DNA of 64,000 nt. Source: Thauera linaloolentis 47Lol = DSM 12138. Its GTDB lineage: Bacteria; Pseudomonadota; Gammaproteobacteria; Burkholderiales; Rhodocyclaceae. This document shows, one piece after another, positions 49,761 to 61,072 of this stretch. A program made the translations under genes and the position numbers. Each line of letters opens with the position of its first letter. The stretch's first letter is position 1. The notes beneath the pieces were generated by a model. It was not told where the DNA came from. It ran no database searches and worked only from the letters and a program-made list of their open reading frames with translations. The DNA lies in contig NZ_AMXE01000005.1 in NCBI RefSeq assembly GCF_000310205.1, forward strand, positions 38,519 to 102,518. The letters run 5' to 3'.

Positions 49761-50975
49761 TCACTTCTTCACCAGCGGGCAGCGCGATTCGGACAAGGGC
49801 TGGAAGGCCTCTTCCGCCGGGATCGTGGCGCGGATGTGGTAGTAGTCCCACGGCCCCTTCGATTCTTCCGGCGTCTTCACCTGCGCCAGATACATGTCGT
49901 GCACCATGCGGCCGTCCTCGCGGATGCGGCCATTCTTGGCGAAGAAATCCTTGATCGGCGTCTTTTTCATCTGCGCCATGACTTTGGCCGTGTCATCCGT
50001 GCCAATCGCGTTGATCGCGCGCAGATAGTGCAGGATCGACGAATACTGGCCTGCCTGGACCATCGTCGGCATGCGCTTGTGCTTGTCGAAGAAGCGCTTC
50101 GACCACGCACGCGTCTCGTCGTCGAGATCCCAGTAGAAGCCGGTGGTCAGGTACATCGTCTGCGCGTTCTTCAGCCCCAGCGAATGCACGTCCGAGATGA
50201 ACATCAGCAGGCCGGCGAGCTGCTGCTTGGGCGTGACGCCGAATTCGGCCGCCTGCTTGATCGCGTTGGTGGTGTCGGCACCGGCGTTGGCCAGACCGAT
50301 GATCTGCGCACCCGACGCCTGCGCCTGCAGCAGGAAGGACGAGAAGTCGGACGCCGGGAACGGATGGCGCACCGAGCCCAGCACCTTGCCGCCGTTGGCG
50401 ACGACGACCGCGGAGGAGTCCTTCTCCAGCGCCTGGCCGAAGGCATAGTCGGCGGTCAGGAAGAACCAGGTCTTGCCGCCCTGCTGCGTCACCGCCTTGG
50501 CGGTGCCGTTGGCCAGCGCATAGGTATCGTAGGTGTAGTGCACGCTGACGTCGTTGCACTGCTCGTTGGTGATCGGCGTCGACGCGGGGCCGTTCATCAG
50601 CACCACCTTGTTCATCTCCTTGCCGATCTTCATCACCGCCAGCGCGGTGGACGTCGTCACCAGTTCGGTGGCGGTATCGACGCCTTCGCGCTCGAACCAC
50701 TCGCGCGCCTTGTTCGATGCGATGTCGGCCTTGTTCTGGTGGTCGGCGGAAACCATCTCGACCTTGAATGCCGGCTTGGCCTCGGCGATGAAATCGTCGA
50801 TCGCCATCTGCGTGGCGATCACCGTTCCCGGCCCCGCCACGTCCGAATAGGTACCGGACATGTCGGTCAGCACGCCGATCTTCACCGTGTTGCCGGAAAT
50901 CTGCGCGCTTGCCGCCCCCGACAGCGTCGCAAGGGCGGCCGTGCAGGCCAGCGTCGTCAGCTTCTTCATGTGCAT
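49761..50975 (-). CDS. ABC transporter substrate-binding protein, Leu/Ile/Val type
   Basis: This 404-residue periplasmic type 1 binding protein has a signal peptide cleaved near residue 24 (SGAASA). The N-lobe starts VKIGVLTDMSGTYSDVAGPG. Features such as ADYAFGQALEKDSS and PFPASDFSSFLLQAQASGA match the group linked to aromatic or carboxylate ligands more than classic LivJ, so the substrate is uncertain. ATG 50975 has GGAG six bases upstream; ATG 50969 is also possible. It lies between livF and livH. Confidence 0.92.
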   Translation of the reverse strand: MHMKKLTTLACTAALATLSGAASAQISGNTVKIGVLTDMSGTYSDVAGPGTVIATQMAIDDFIAEAKPAFKVEMVSADHQNKADIASNKAREWFEREGVDTATELVTTSTALAVMKIGKEMNKVVLMNGPASTPITNEQCNDVSVHYTYDTYALANGTAKAVTQQGGKTWFFLTADYAFGQALEKDSSAVVVANGGKVLGSVRHPFPASDFSSFLLQAQASGAQIIGLANAGADTTNAIKQAAEFGVTPKQQLAGLLMFISDVHSLGLKNAQTMYLTTGFYWDLDDETRAWSKRFFDKHKRMPTMVQAGQYSSILHYLRAINAIGTDDTAKVMAQMKKTPIKDFFAKNGRIREDGRMVHDMYLAQVKTPEESKGPWDYYHIRATIPAEEAFQPLSESRCPLVKK

Positions 50976-51038
50976 CGTAGTCTCCCGTCCTCTTCTTTCT
51001 CGAGTGGTGATACGCGGAGCCGGGCGGCGGAACGCCGC

Positions 51039-51761
<723 letters not shown>

Positions 51762-51779
51762 GTCTGCGTTCGCAACGGA

Positions 51780-52547
51780 TCAGTGGTGGGCGTCGTTGAT
51801 GTCGTCGGAACCGACATAGGCCTCGAGCACCTTGGGATTTTTCGACACCTCGGCATACGGACCTTCGGCGAGGATGCTGCCACGCGTCAGCACGGTGATG
51901 CGGTCGCACAGGTTGGCGACCACCGACAGGTTGTGCTCGACCATCAGGATGGTCCGGTTCGCCGACACCTTGCGGATCAGCTCCACCACGCGCGCGATGT
52001 CCTCGCTGCCCATGCCCTGCGTGGGCTCGTCGAGCAGCATCATCTTCGGATCGAGCGCCAGCGTGGTGGCGATCTCCAGCGCACGCTTGCGGCCGTAGGG
52101 CATCTCGACCGTGACCGTGTCGGCGAAGCCGGCCAGATCCACCGATTCGAGCAGTTCCATCGCGCGCCCGTTGAGCACGTCCAGCGACTTCTTCGAGCGC
52201 CAGAAATGGAATTCGGTGCCCAGCGTGCGCTGCAGGCCGATGCGCACGTTCTCGAGCACCGTCAGGTTGGGAAAGGTCGCCGAAATCTGGAAGGAGCGGA
52301 CCATGCCGCGCCGCGCGGTGACGACCGGTGCCTCGCGGGTGATGTCCTGGCCCTCGAACAGGATGCTCCCCGACGTTGGCGGCAGGAACTTGGTCAGCAG
52401 ATTGAAGACCGTGGTCTTGCCTGCGCCATTGGGGCCGATCAAGGCATGAATGTGCCCCCGCTGCACTTTCAGGTCGACATTCGAGACGGCCACGAAGCCC
52501 TTGAACTCCTTCGTCAGGCCGTTCGTTTCGAGAATGAACTCGCTCAT
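51780..52547 (-). CDS. livG: ABC transporter ATP-binding protein LivG
   Basis: This 255-residue ATPase subunit has an intact Walker A (IGPNGAGKTTVFNLL), a signature region MPYGRKRALEIATTLA, Walker B MMLLDEPTQGMG and the H-loop His in LMVEHNLSVVANL. It is the first gene of the liv operon. A candidate promoter lies about 65-90 bases upstream (52610-52637). With LivF it should form the ATPase pair of the transporter. Confidence 0.96.
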   Translation of the reverse strand: MSEFILETNGLTKEFKGFVAVSNVDLKVQRGHIHALIGPNGAGKTTVFNLLTKFLPPTSGSILFEGQDITREAPVVTARRGMVRSFQISATFPNLTVLENVRIGLQRTLGTEFHFWRSKKSLDVLNGRAMELLESVDLAGFADTVTVEMPYGRKRALEIATTLALDPKMMLLDEPTQGMGSEDIARVVELIRKVSANRTILMVEHNLSVVANLCDRITVLTRGSILAEGPYAEVSKNPKVLEAYVGSDDINDAHH

Positions 52548-52609
52548 GTTCCGTTCCGGGAGGCCGCTCCGGCGTCATCACCGGGGCGGAAATGAATCTT
52601 ATGTATCAC

Positions 52610-52637
52610 TCTATATCTTTTTTTTATTTGTCGTCAG
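52610..52637 (-). promoter_or_regulatory. Candidate promoter of the liv operon
   Basis: On the minus strand CTGACG (52632-52637) and TATAGA (52610-52615) are 16 bases apart, with an A-rich spacer that contains eight A residues in a row. Each hexamer matches consensus at four of six positions. Confidence 0.35.
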
Positions 52638-52784
52638 TTTTCCGCTCCGCGCTGGCCCGGGCAAGCATCGTTTACCCGGATTGCAGCAGCCCCCCGTCGC
52701 CGGGCAGGCGCGCGAGTTGTGGTCTAATCCCGACCGCCCGCCCGGCGGGCATTCCAGAACACCGTACTTTCCGGAGATCGCTGC

Positions 52785-53474
52785 ATGGCAGCCCAGATCA
52801 AAGTCATCTCTTCCATGGCCACCCGCCAGATCCTCTCCGACCTGGCGGACGCCTTTCACCAGGTTTCCCCCCACCGTGTAGACGTCGAATCGATCGGCGG
52901 CGTCGATGCCGCGAAGCGGGTCGAATCCGGAGAAGCCTTCGACCTCGTGGTGCTGGCCTCGAACGCGATCGACAAGCTGATCGCATCGGGCCATGTGCGT
53001 GCCGGCAGCCGCGCCGACCTGGCCGAATCCGGCATCGCCGTCGCCGTCCGCGCGGGCGCAGCCCACCCCGACATCGGCTCGGAAACGGCATTGCGCGATG
53101 CCGTGCTGGCCGCGCGCACGCTCAGCTATTCGACCGGCCCCAGCGGCGTGGCGCTGGCCAGGCTGTTCCAGGATTGGGGCATCGCCGGAGATATCGCCGG
53201 GCGCATCGTGCAGGCCCCGCCGGGCGTGCCGGTCGGCTCGCTGGTCGCCAAGGGCGAGGTGGAACTCGGCTTCCAGCAGTTGAGCGAGCTGATGCACCTG
53301 GCAGGCATCGACGTACTCGGCCCGCTGCCGCCCGAAATCCAGATCCTGACCACTTTTTCCGCCGGCGTGCCCCTCGCCTGCACCCAGCCGGATGCCGTGC
53401 GCGAGCTGCTCGCCTTCCTCACTTCGCCCGCAGCCGACGAAGCCAAGCGCCGCAACGGCATGGAGCCGGCCTGA
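52785..53474 (+). CDS. ModA-like substrate-binding domain protein without signal peptide
   Basis: This 229-residue protein has the fold pattern of molybdate-type periplasmic binding proteins (type 2): IKVISSMATRQILSDLADAF, FDLVVLASNAIDKLIASG, LSYSTGPSGVALARLF and VELGFQQLSELMHLAGIDVLGPLP. The N-terminus MAAQIKVISSM has no secretion signal, so it should remain in the cytosol. No permease or ATPase is adjacent. It is divergent from the liv operon. A ligand-sensing or enzyme role is possible, and true molybdate binding is not shown. Confidence 0.7.
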   Translation: MAAQIKVISSMATRQILSDLADAFHQVSPHRVDVESIGGVDAAKRVESGEAFDLVVLASNAIDKLIASGHVRAGSRADLAESGIAVAVRAGAAHPDIGSETALRDAVLAARTLSYSTGPSGVALARLFQDWGIAGDIAGRIVQAPPGVPVGSLVAKGEVELGFQQLSELMHLAGIDVLGPLPPEIQILTTFSAGVPLACTQPDAVRELLAFLTSPAADEAKRRNGMEPA

Positions 53475-53510
53475 TACGCGGCAACTCCCCGCAACGCCCG
53501 CCGGTCGACG

Positions 53511-53546
53511 CAAAAAAGCGGCGGGGCATCCGCCCCGCCGCTTTCC
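53511..53546. terminator. Bidirectional terminator between the ModA-like gene and htpG
   Basis: The 13-base arms 53515-53527 and 53532-53544 (core GCGGCGGGGC) have a 4-base loop. A-rich on one side (AAAAAA) and CTTTCC on the other, it can terminate both convergent genes. Confidence 0.9.
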
Positions 53547-53592
53547 TTTCACTGCCACGAACACCAGGCCGGCACGGTGGCCGACCGGTGCA

Positions 53593-55527
53593 TCAGTTCC
53601 CGCTCATCGCCATCATCAACTGGTTGATGCGCTTGACGAAGGTTGCCGGATCGTCGAGCGTGCCACCCTCGGCCAGCAGCGCCTGATCGAACAGCACCGC
53701 GGCCCAGTCGTCGAAGTTCTTGTCTTCGTACTTCAGGCGCAGCACCGCCGGATGGCCGGGGTTGATCTCGAGGATCGGCTTCGACACCGGCGCGTCCTGC
53801 CCCGCCGCCTTCAGGATGCGGGCCAGATTCATGCCCAGATCGTGCTCGTCGGCGACCAGGCAGGCCGGCGAATCGGTCAGGCGCAGCGTCACCTTCACAT
53901 CCTTGACGCGCTCGCCCAAGCTCGCCTTCATCTTGTCGAGCAGCTCCTTGTACTCGTCGGCGGCCTTCTCGGCCTCCTTCTTCTCGGCCTCGTCTTCAAG
54001 CGCCCCCAGGTCGAGGCCGCCCTTGGCGACCGACACCAGCGGCTTGCCGTCGAACTCGGTCAGGTTGCCCGTCACCCACTCATCGACGCGGTCCGACAGC
54101 AGCAGCACTTCGATGCCCTTCTTGCGGAACACTTCGAGATGCGGGCTGTTCTTCGCGGCGTTGAAGGATTCGGCGGTGACGTAGTAGATCTTGTCCTGGC
54201 CTTCCTTCATGCGGCCGATGTAATCGGCGAGCGACACCACCTCGTCGGCGGTATCGAGCTGGGTCGAGGCGAAGCGCAGCAGGCCGGCGACCTTCTCCTT
54301 GTTGGCGAAATCCTCGCCCACGCCCTCCTTCAGCACCTTGCCGAAGGCTTTCCAGAACGTGGCGTACTTTTCCCTATCCGCTGCCTCGTCGCTGTTGGCG
54401 AGGCCTTCGAGCATGGACAGCACCTTCTTCGTGCAGCCCGAGCGGATGGTGTCGATGTCCTTCGACTCCTGCAGGATCTCGCGCGACACGTTGAGCGGCA
54501 GATCCGCCGAATCGACCACGCCGCGCACGAAACGCAGGTAGGTCGGCATCAGCTTCTCGGCATCGTCCATGATGAACACGCGCTTCACATACAGCTTGAT
54601 GCCGTGGCGGGCATTGCGGTCCCACAGGTCGAAGGGCGCGTTCTTCGGCACGTACAGCAGATTGGTGTACTCGTGGCGGCCCTCGACGCGCGAGTGGGTC
54701 CACGCCAGCGGCTCGTCGAAGTCGTGCGCGACGTGCTTGTAGAAAGCCGTGTACTCGTCGTCGGTGATGTCGCTCTTCGGGCGCGTCCACAGCGCATTGG
54801 CCTGGTTGACGGTCTCGTCCTCGTCGGTCAGGACCTGCTTGCTCTGCTCCTCGTTCCATTCCTCCTTCTTCATCACGATCGGCTGCACGATGTGATCGGA
54901 ATACTTGCGCACCAGGCTCTTCAGCTTCCACGACGACAGCAGGTCTTCCTGGCCCTCGCGCAGGTGCAGCGTGATCTCGGTGCCGCGGCCGGGCTTGTCG
55001 ACCTGCCCGACCGTGTAGGCGCCGGCTTCGTCGCCGGCCATCGAGCATTCCCACCTCACCCCTTCACCCGCGGGCAGGCCGGCGCGGCGGGTCAGGACGG
55101 TCACGCGATCGGCGACGAGGAAAGCGGAATAGAAGCCGACGCCGAACTGGCCGATCAGGTTGGCATCCTTCTTCTGGTCGCCGGTGAGCTGGCCGAAGAA
55201 TTCGCGCGTGCCCGACTTGGCGATGGTGCCGAGATGGGCAACGGCCTCGTCGCGGCTCATGCCGATGCCGTTGTCGGCGATGGTGATGGTCTTGGCCTCG
55301 GCGTCGAAGCCGATGCGGATCTTCAGTTCGGAATCGGCTTCGTACAGCGCGCCATCGTCGAGCGCCTCGAAGCGCAGCTTGTCGCATGCGTCCGACGCGT
55401 TCGAGACCAGCTCGCGCAGGAAGATCTCGCGGTTGGAATACAGCGAGTGGATCATCAGATGAAGCAGTTGCTTCACCTCGGCCTGGAAGTTCAGCGTCTG
55501 GGAGGCGGCGGTTTGAGCTTCGGACAT
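53593..55527 (-). CDS. htpG: Chaperone protein HtpG (Hsp90)
   Basis: This 644-residue ATP-dependent cytosolic chaperone has the GHKL ATPase N-domain ([55 protein letters not shown]). The middle domain includes [18 protein letters not shown], and the C-terminal dimerisation domain follows. Length and start ([18 protein letters not shown]) match the family. It probably has its own heat-shock promoter in the short gap before it. Confidence 0.98.
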   Translation of the reverse strand: MSEAQTAASQTLNFQAEVKQLLHLMIHSLYSNREIFLRELVSNASDACDKLRFEALDDGALYEADSELKIRIGFDAEAKTITIADNGIGMSRDEAVAHLGTIAKSGTREFFGQLTGDQKKDANLIGQFGVGFYSAFLVADRVTVLTRRAGLPAGEGVRWECSMAGDEAGAYTVGQVDKPGRGTEITLHLREGQEDLLSSWKLKSLVRKYSDHIVQPIVMKKEEWNEEQSKQVLTDEDETVNQANALWTRPKSDITDDEYTAFYKHVAHDFDEPLAWTHSRVEGRHEYTNLLYVPKNAPFDLWDRNARHGIKLYVKRVFIMDDAEKLMPTYLRFVRGVVDSADLPLNVSREILQESKDIDTIRSGCTKKVLSMLEGLANSDEAADREKYATFWKAFGKVLKEGVGEDFANKEKVAGLLRFASTQLDTADEVVSLADYIGRMKEGQDKIYYVTAESFNAAKNSPHLEVFRKKGIEVLLLSDRVDEWVTGNLTEFDGKPLVSVAKGGLDLGALEDEAEKKEAEKAADEYKELLDKMKASLGERVKDVKVTLRLTDSPACLVADEHDLGMNLARILKAAGQDAPVSKPILEINPGHPAVLRLKYEDKNFDDWAAVLFDQALLAEGGTLDDPATFVKRINQLMMAMSGN

Positions 55528-55620
55528 GTTCTAAGGCTCCGTCTGGGTTGTTCGAACGCAGCCCCAGTTGGGGGCGGACAGGCCGGATTTCAAGCCTGCC
55601 CGCCCGGCGCGTGCGACACC

Positions 55621-57252
55621 TCAGACCCGGAACCGCGCCACCATCTCGCTCAGGTCGAGCGACAGCTTTTCGAGCTGCTCCACGGCCGACACCGCCGAAT
55701 GCATCGAAACGTTGGTGCCCTCGACCATCTGCGCGATCTGCTCGACCTCCTGCGCAACCGAAGTTGCCGCCGCGCGCTGCTCGGCCGTCGCCTCGGCCAC
55801 GCTGCGGGTCTGCTGCAGGGCCTCTGCCGCCCCGCTGGCGATCTCGCGCAGCGAGGTCGTGACGTCGAGCACCAGCGTCATGCCGCTTCCCACCTGCGTC
55901 GATACGCGCGACATGGCATCCACCGTACCCTGCGTCTCGGTCTGGATGCCGGCGATGTCCTGCTCGATCTGCACCGTCGCGGTGCTGGTGCGCTCCGCCA
56001 GCTTGCGCACCTCGTCAGCCACCACGGCAAAGCCGCGGCCCTGCTCGCCGGCGCGTGCGGCCTCGATGGCGGCATTGAGCGCCAGCAGGTTGGTCTGCGC
56101 CGCGATCTCCTTGATCACGCCGGCGATCGCGCCGACCTCGTCCGCGCGCTTGACCAGGTGCTGGATCCTTCCGGTGGCCTCATCCACGGTATCGGCAATC
56201 GCCCGCATCTCGCCCGCGGCATGCTCCGCCTTCACCGCCCCCTGGTCCGCCAGCTCGGCCGAATGGGACGAATTGCGCTCGGCGCCCATCGCGCTCTCGG
56301 TGATCTGGCCGATGCTCACGGTCATTTCCTCGACCGCCGCGGCAATGGCCGCCGTCGCATCGGTCTGGCTCTCGGACGACTTCGACACCGAGCGCGTCAC
56401 TTCGAGGATTTCGTGCGAATTGCCGGCCACCTGCCGCGCGCTCTGCGAAATCTCGCCCATCATGTTGCGCAGCTTGTCCAGCATCGCCGACAAGGTGCCC
56501 AGCAGGCTGTCGGCCTCGCCCGCCACCTTCACCTCGACGCGCAGGTCGCCGTCGGCCACCCGGTGCATGATCCCGGCCGCATAGGCGGGCTCGCCGCCGA
56601 GCTGGGTCGTCACACTGCGCACCACGCGCCAGGCGACGACGGTCAGCAGCACCAGCACGCCCCCGACGATGCCGCCGAAGCGCAGCGCCGAAGCGTAGAA
56701 CTCGCGGTCGATGTCGTCGACATAGACCCCGGTGCCCACGATCCAGTCCCACGGCTTGAACATCTTCACGTAGGACATCTTCGGCTGCGGCGCATCCGAC
56801 CCCGGACGCGGCCACATGTAATCGACGCCGCCTTCGCCAGACTCGTTCGCCACGCGCGAGAACTCACGGAACAGGTACTTGCCGTCGGCGTCCCGCTCCT
56901 CGCCCATGTTCCGGCCCTCCAGCTCGGGCCGGATCGGGTGCAGGACGATGCGCGTGGCGCTGTCGTTGATCCAGAAGTACTCGCTGCCCTCGTAGCGCAG
57001 CCCCCTGAGTGCTGCCACTGCCGCGGCCTGGGCCCGGTCGCGGCTCATCGCCCCCGACTGTTCGAGGCCGTGGAAATGCGCGACGATGCCGTGCGCCACC
57101 TCGACATGCCCCCGGACCGCGCGATCATAGCCCGCCTCCATCGTGGCGCGCCCCTCGTAAAGCGAATCCGCCGCAAGCACGATCAGGCCTACGAGCGCAA
57201 TCGCCAGCACCAGCACCAACCGGTGCGCAACCGGCATCGACTTGAGTGACAT
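55621..57252 (-). CDS. Methyl-accepting chemotaxis protein (single Cache sensor), copy A
   Basis: This 543-residue inner-membrane chemoreceptor has TM1 at about residues 10-30, a periplasmic single-Cache domain ([40 protein letters not shown]), TM2 (about 190-210), a HAMP domain, and a signalling domain with the hairpin tip [20 protein letters not shown] and [13 protein letters not shown]. No C-terminal CheR-binding pentapeptide is present. The ligand is unknown. It is a close tandem paralogue of the next gene. Confidence 0.95.
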   Translation of the reverse strand: MSLKSMPVAHRLVLVLAIALVGLIVLAADSLYEGRATMEAGYDRAVRGHVEVAHGIVAHFHGLEQSGAMSRDRAQAAAVAALRGLRYEGSEYFWINDSATRIVLHPIRPELEGRNMGEERDADGKYLFREFSRVANESGEGGVDYMWPRPGSDAPQPKMSYVKMFKPWDWIVGTGVYVDDIDREFYASALRFGGIVGGVLVLLTVVAWRVVRSVTTQLGGEPAYAAGIMHRVADGDLRVEVKVAGEADSLLGTLSAMLDKLRNMMGEISQSARQVAGNSHEILEVTRSVSKSSESQTDATAAIAAAVEEMTVSIGQITESAMGAERNSSHSAELADQGAVKAEHAAGEMRAIADTVDEATGRIQHLVKRADEVGAIAGVIKEIAAQTNLLALNAAIEAARAGEQGRGFAVVADEVRKLAERTSTATVQIEQDIAGIQTETQGTVDAMSRVSTQVGSGMTLVLDVTTSLREIASGAAEALQQTRSVAEATAEQRAAATSVAQEVEQIAQMVEGTNVSMHSAVSAVEQLEKLSLDLSEMVARFRV

Positions 57253-57412
57253 GTCCTTACTCTCTCTCTAAAGGTTCGACGCACATGGCACGCCATCGTG
57301 CCGCCATACCCGCTGCTGCATTGTGGGCGTATGCCGGTCTGCCTTCTTACTCAGAAAATCAAATTTTTCCCCTGAAAACAATGCCGGCCGGGGATCAGCC
57401 TCGTGGCGCGCA

Positions 57413-59047
57413 TCAGACGCGGAAACGCGCCACCACCTGGTGCAGGACTCCCGACAGTTTTTCGAGCTGTTCCACGGCCGTCAGGGCCGAACGCATCGAT
57501 TCGCTCGTCCCCTCGACCATCTGCGCAATCTGCTCGACCTCCTGTGCGATCGCCGTCGCCGCCGCACTCTGTTCGCTGGTGGCTTCGGCCACGCTGTGGA
57601 TCTGCGCCAGGGCCTCGACCGTTCCTTCGCTGATCGTGCGCAGGGATGTGCTCGCATCCATCACCAGGCCCACGCCGCTCTCCACCTGCGTGGACACGCG
57701 TGCCATGGCATCGACCGTCCCTTCGGTCTCGGCCTGGATGCCGGCGATGACTTCCTCGATCTGCACCGTGGCCGTGCTGGTGCGCTCGGCCAGCTTGCGC
57801 ACTTCGTCGGCCACCACGGCGAAGCCCCGCCCCTGCTCGCCGGCCCGCGCGGCTTCGATCGCCGCGTTCAGCGCCAGCAGGTTGGTCTGCGACGCAATCT
57901 CCTTGATCACGCTGGCGATCGTGCCGACCTCGTTGGCCCGGCTCACCAGATGCTGGATCTTGCCCGCGGCCTCGCCGACCGTGCCGGCGATCGCATGCAT
58001 CTCGCCGGCTGCATGCTCGGCCTTGGCCATGCCCTGCCCGGCCAGTTCGCTCGAACGCGCCGAGTTGCGCTCCGCGCCGAGCGCGTTTTCGCTGATCTGG
58101 CCGATGCTCACGGTCATTTCCTCGATTGCCGCGGCAATCGCGGCGGTGGCGCTGGTCTGGTTCTCGGTCGCCTGGAACACCGAACGCGACACGTTCGAGA
58201 TCTCGCGCGAACTGCCCGCCACTTCTTCCGCATCCCGTCCAATGCCGCGCATCACGTCGCGCAGCCGATCGACCATGCTGGCAAGGGCGGAGAGCAGGCT
58301 GCCCGCCCCGCCCTTGACCTTGACGTCCACGCTCAGATCGCCATCGGCCACCTGCTGCATGATCTGCGCCGCGTACGCCGGCTCGCCGCCCAACTGGCTG
58401 GTGACGCTGTACGCCACACGCCAGGCGAACACCACCAGCACCGCCAGCAACCCGGCGACGACGGCGCCGAAGCGCAGCGCGCCCGACATGAACTGCTTGT
58501 CGACATCGTCCACATAGATGCCCGAACCGACCATCCAGCCCCAGTTATCGAGCTTCTTCACGAACTGCAGCTTGGGCACCGGCTTGGTCGATCCGGGATG
58601 CGGAAACTCCGTCATCAGATAGCCTTCCTGCGCGGAGCGGAGCACGCCGACGAGATCGCCGATCAGATCGCGGCCATCGCCGTACTGCATCTTGCCCAGC
58701 AGGTTCTGGCCCTGCAGTTCGGGGCGCGGCGGGAGCATCACCGCAACGCCGTCCAGCCCCCAGACATAGTAATAATCGCTGCCGTTGTAGCGTACCGACT
58801 GCAAGGCTTCCACCGCGGCCGCCTGCGCTTCCGCCCGGCTCATCCGGCCCGCGCGTTCGAGCCCCTCGTAGTGGGCGACGACGCCATACACGCTTTCGAC
58901 CAGGTTGCGCACGGATTTCCGGTTGCCATCTTCCATCGCACTGCGCACCGCGCTCAGCCCCAGCGCCGCAAGCAACAGCAGGCCGCACAGGGCGGCGACG
59001 ATGATCAGGGTGAATCGTTGGGATACCGAAAGATTCTTGAGCGACAT
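57413..59047 (-). CDS. Methyl-accepting chemotaxis protein (single Cache sensor), copy B
   Basis: This 544-residue chemoreceptor has the same layout as its neighbour: TM1, a Cache domain ([39 protein letters not shown]), TM2, HAMP and the signalling tip [23 protein letters not shown] 59047 ([12 protein letters not shown]) has GAGGAAG upstream and matches the MSLKSM start of copy A. The signalling domains are nearly alike, while the Cache domains differ most, which suggests duplication and a shift in ligand. Confidence 0.95.
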   Translation of the reverse strand: MSLKNLSVSQRFTLIIVAALCGLLLLAALGLSAVRSAMEDGNRKSVRNLVESVYGVVAHYEGLERAGRMSRAEAQAAAVEALQSVRYNGSDYYYVWGLDGVAVMLPPRPELQGQNLLGKMQYGDGRDLIGDLVGVLRSAQEGYLMTEFPHPGSTKPVPKLQFVKKLDNWGWMVGSGIYVDDVDKQFMSGALRFGAVVAGLLAVLVVFAWRVAYSVTSQLGGEPAYAAQIMQQVADGDLSVDVKVKGGAGSLLSALASMVDRLRDVMRGIGRDAEEVAGSSREISNVSRSVFQATENQTSATAAIAAAIEEMTVSIGQISENALGAERNSARSSELAGQGMAKAEHAAGEMHAIAGTVGEAAGKIQHLVSRANEVGTIASVIKEIASQTNLLALNAAIEAARAGEQGRGFAVVADEVRKLAERTSTATVQIEEVIAGIQAETEGTVDAMARVSTQVESGVGLVMDASTSLRTISEGTVEALAQIHSVAEATSEQSAAATAIAQEVEQIAQMVEGTSESMRSALTAVEQLEKLSGVLHQVVARFRV

Positions 59048-59210
59048 CTGCACTTCCTCGCTGGACTTCCTTGAAACCAAGCCGCTGCGCAGGCACACCC
59101 GGCCGAACGCGGCGACACACGGACAACGTGTGTAGCAGTTTTCGGTACGGCGCCGCAGATCTTTAGCCTGTTTATCGAGAAATATTGCACTGCCGCATCA
59201 AACGCGAGGC

Positions 59211-59765
59211 TCAGATGTAGCGGATTTCCACCACTTCGATCTCGCGCATGCCGGCCGGGCTCTGGAAACGCACCACGTCCCCCACGCGTGCCTTCAGCAC
59301 CGCGCGCGCCAGCGGCGAAATCCAGCTGATGCGGCCCTGCGCCGCGTCGGCTTCATCCACGCCGACGATCTGCCAGGTCTGCTCGTCCTCGGTATCCAGA
59401 TCGCAAAAGCTCACCGTGGCGCCGAAAAATACCTGCTCCAGGTCCTGCTGCCGCTCGGGATCGACCACCTCGGCACTCTCGATGCGCTTGATCAGGAAGC
59501 GGATGCGGCGATCGATCTCGCGCAGCCGCTTCTTTCCATAAATGTAGTCGCCGTTCTCCGAACGGTCGCCATTGCCCGCCGCCCAGGCCACGGTCTCCAC
59601 CAGCTTCGGCCGCTCGATGCGCACGAGCTGGTCCAGTTCGGCGCGCAGTCCGTCGTAGCCGCGCCGCGTCATGTAGTTCTTGCTGCCCGCCGGCAGGCGC
59701 AGCGAGGGCGCGACATCCTCGTCGTCGTCATCGCCATCGCTTTCCTTTACAAATGCCTTGTTCAC
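59211..59765 (-). CDS. greB: Transcript cleavage factor GreB
   Basis: This 184-residue RNA polymerase partner rescues backtracked complexes. The N-terminal coiled coil contains MTRRGYDGLRAELDQL, NGDRSENGDYIYGKKRLRE (with the acidic tip) and RIRFLIKRIESAEVVDP. The C-terminal FKBP-like domain ends REIEVVEIRYI. The start is GTG 59765 with GGGAG upstream. An Asp-rich insert (DGDDDDEDV) precedes the family core and is not seen in typical GreB. Confidence 0.93.
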   Translation of the reverse strand: MNKAFVKESDGDDDDEDVAPSLRLPAGSKNYMTRRGYDGLRAELDQLVRIERPKLVETVAWAAGNGDRSENGDYIYGKKRLREIDRRIRFLIKRIESAEVVDPERQQDLEQVFFGATVSFCDLDTEDEQTWQIVGVDEADAAQGRISWISPLARAVLKARVGDVVRFQSPAGMREIEVVEIRYI

Positions 59766-59945
59766 TGCGCTTCGCTCCCATTCCGTTCGTGACAGGCGAA
59801 TGATAAGGAATCGCACCCTCCGATGGCGGCGCACCCGTCCGCCGCGGTTGTCAGCACCGGGCCCCGCGCATACCATCGGCACACTCGCAGCCAAGCCTTC
59901 CACCACGCTCCCGCTTTCCACGGGTGCCCTCTCCGCGGACCGATC

Positions 59946-60161
59946 ATGAGCGACGAAACCTTCGAAGATGTCACCAGCCTGAACCGCAGGCTCGATGAAT
60001 TGCGTACCGAACACCAGGACCTGGACGATGCCATCACCCGCCTGGCCCAGCTCCCGCTGGGCGACGAACTGATGCTGCGCCGGCTCAAGAAGCGCAAGCT
60101 CGCCCTCAAGGACCGCATCACCGCTATCGAACACCTGCTGGAACCGGACGAGCGCGCCTGA
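59946..60161 (+). CDS. YdcH-family (DUF465) small protein
   Basis: This 71-residue, mostly helical protein carries the DUF465 pattern (LNRRLDELRTEHQDLDDAIT, LMLRRLKKRKLALKDRI). Such proteins are small, charged and widespread in proteobacteria, and their function is not established. It is divergent from greB and precedes the hydrolase gene by about 50 bases. Confidence 0.85.
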   Translation: MSDETFEDVTSLNRRLDELRTEHQDLDDAITRLAQLPLGDELMLRRLKKRKLALKDRITAIEHLLEPDERA

Positions 60162-60212
60162 AGCCGCGCCCGCCCCCGGCAGCCCCGACCACCCCGCCTT
60201 CCGATACCGCCG

Positions 60213-61010
60213 ATGAAAGAAATCGAACTCCGCGGCCAGCCTGTCGCCCTCTTCGACAACACCCCGCCCCAGCACACGGACGCGCCCCCCTGGCTGCTCG
60301 TCCATGGCGCCGGCCACGACCACGCCGTATGGGATGAAATCGCGGCCGGGCTCGCCACGCGCGGCGAACGCGTCCTGATGCCCGACCTGCCCGGACACGG
60401 CGGCTCCGGCGGCGGCCCGCTGCCCGACGTCGACGCCATGGCAGGCTGGATCCTCGCCCTCGCCGACGCGCTGGGCCACGAGCGCATCAGGCTGTGCGGC
60501 CACAGCATGGGCTCCCTGGTCGCCCTCGCCGCCGCGGGCAAGGCGCCAGCGCGTATCGACCGCCTCGCCCTGATCGGCGCCAGCGTGCCGATGCCGGTCT
60601 CCCCTTTCCTGCTCGACGCGGCCCGCGACGACCCCGAACAAGCATTCGCGCTCATCAACAAGTTCTCGTTCGCCCCGGCGGAAATCCTGGGCGACGCGCG
60701 CCGCGCCGAATTCGAAGCCACCAACCTGCGCCGCATGCAGCAGCAGGGCGCGCGCGTGCTCGCCAGCGACCTGAGCGCCTGTAATGCGTGGCAGGACGGG
60801 CTGGCGGCGGCGGCCCGGGTGCGCTGCCCGACTCTCGTCATCAGCGGCGGGGCCGACCGCATGACGCCGGCCGATTCGGTAAAACCCCTATTCGATTCGC
60901 TTGAAAAAGAAGGCTGCAGCGCGCGTATGATCGTGCTTGCCGGCGCCGGCCACGCGATGATGCAGGAAGCACCGGAAGCCCTGGTCGACGCTTTGCTGCG
61001 GGGGCTGTAA
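60213..61010 (+). CDS. Alpha/beta hydrolase
   Basis: This 265-residue alpha/beta-fold enzyme has the oxyanion segment LLVHGAGHDHAVWDE, the nucleophile elbow CGHSMGSLVAL, an acid in ISGGADRMTP, and the catalytic His in LAGAGHAMMQEAPEAL. There is no signal peptide. The substrate cannot be inferred; esters or peroxide-like compounds are possible for this group. Confidence 0.88.
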   Translation: MKEIELRGQPVALFDNTPPQHTDAPPWLLVHGAGHDHAVWDEIAAGLATRGERVLMPDLPGHGGSGGGPLPDVDAMAGWILALADALGHERIRLCGHSMGSLVALAAAGKAPARIDRLALIGASVPMPVSPFLLDAARDDPEQAFALINKFSFAPAEILGDARRAEFEATNLRRMQQQGARVLASDLSACNAWQDGLAAAARVRCPTLVISGGADRMTPADSVKPLFDSLEKEGCSARMIVLAGAGHAMMQEAPEALVDALLRGL

Positions 61011-61072
61011 ACAGACAACAAACACATGCGCCCCCGTTCCGCTGCCACGATGAGCCCCGACAGGAGAGAAAC

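Noticed and set aside
53392..57249. A very long open frame on the plus strand (over 1200 codons) across htpG and the first chemoreceptor.
   Set aside because: It is antisense to well-supported genes. GC-rich codon bias opens such frames, and its sequence has no recognisable domain.
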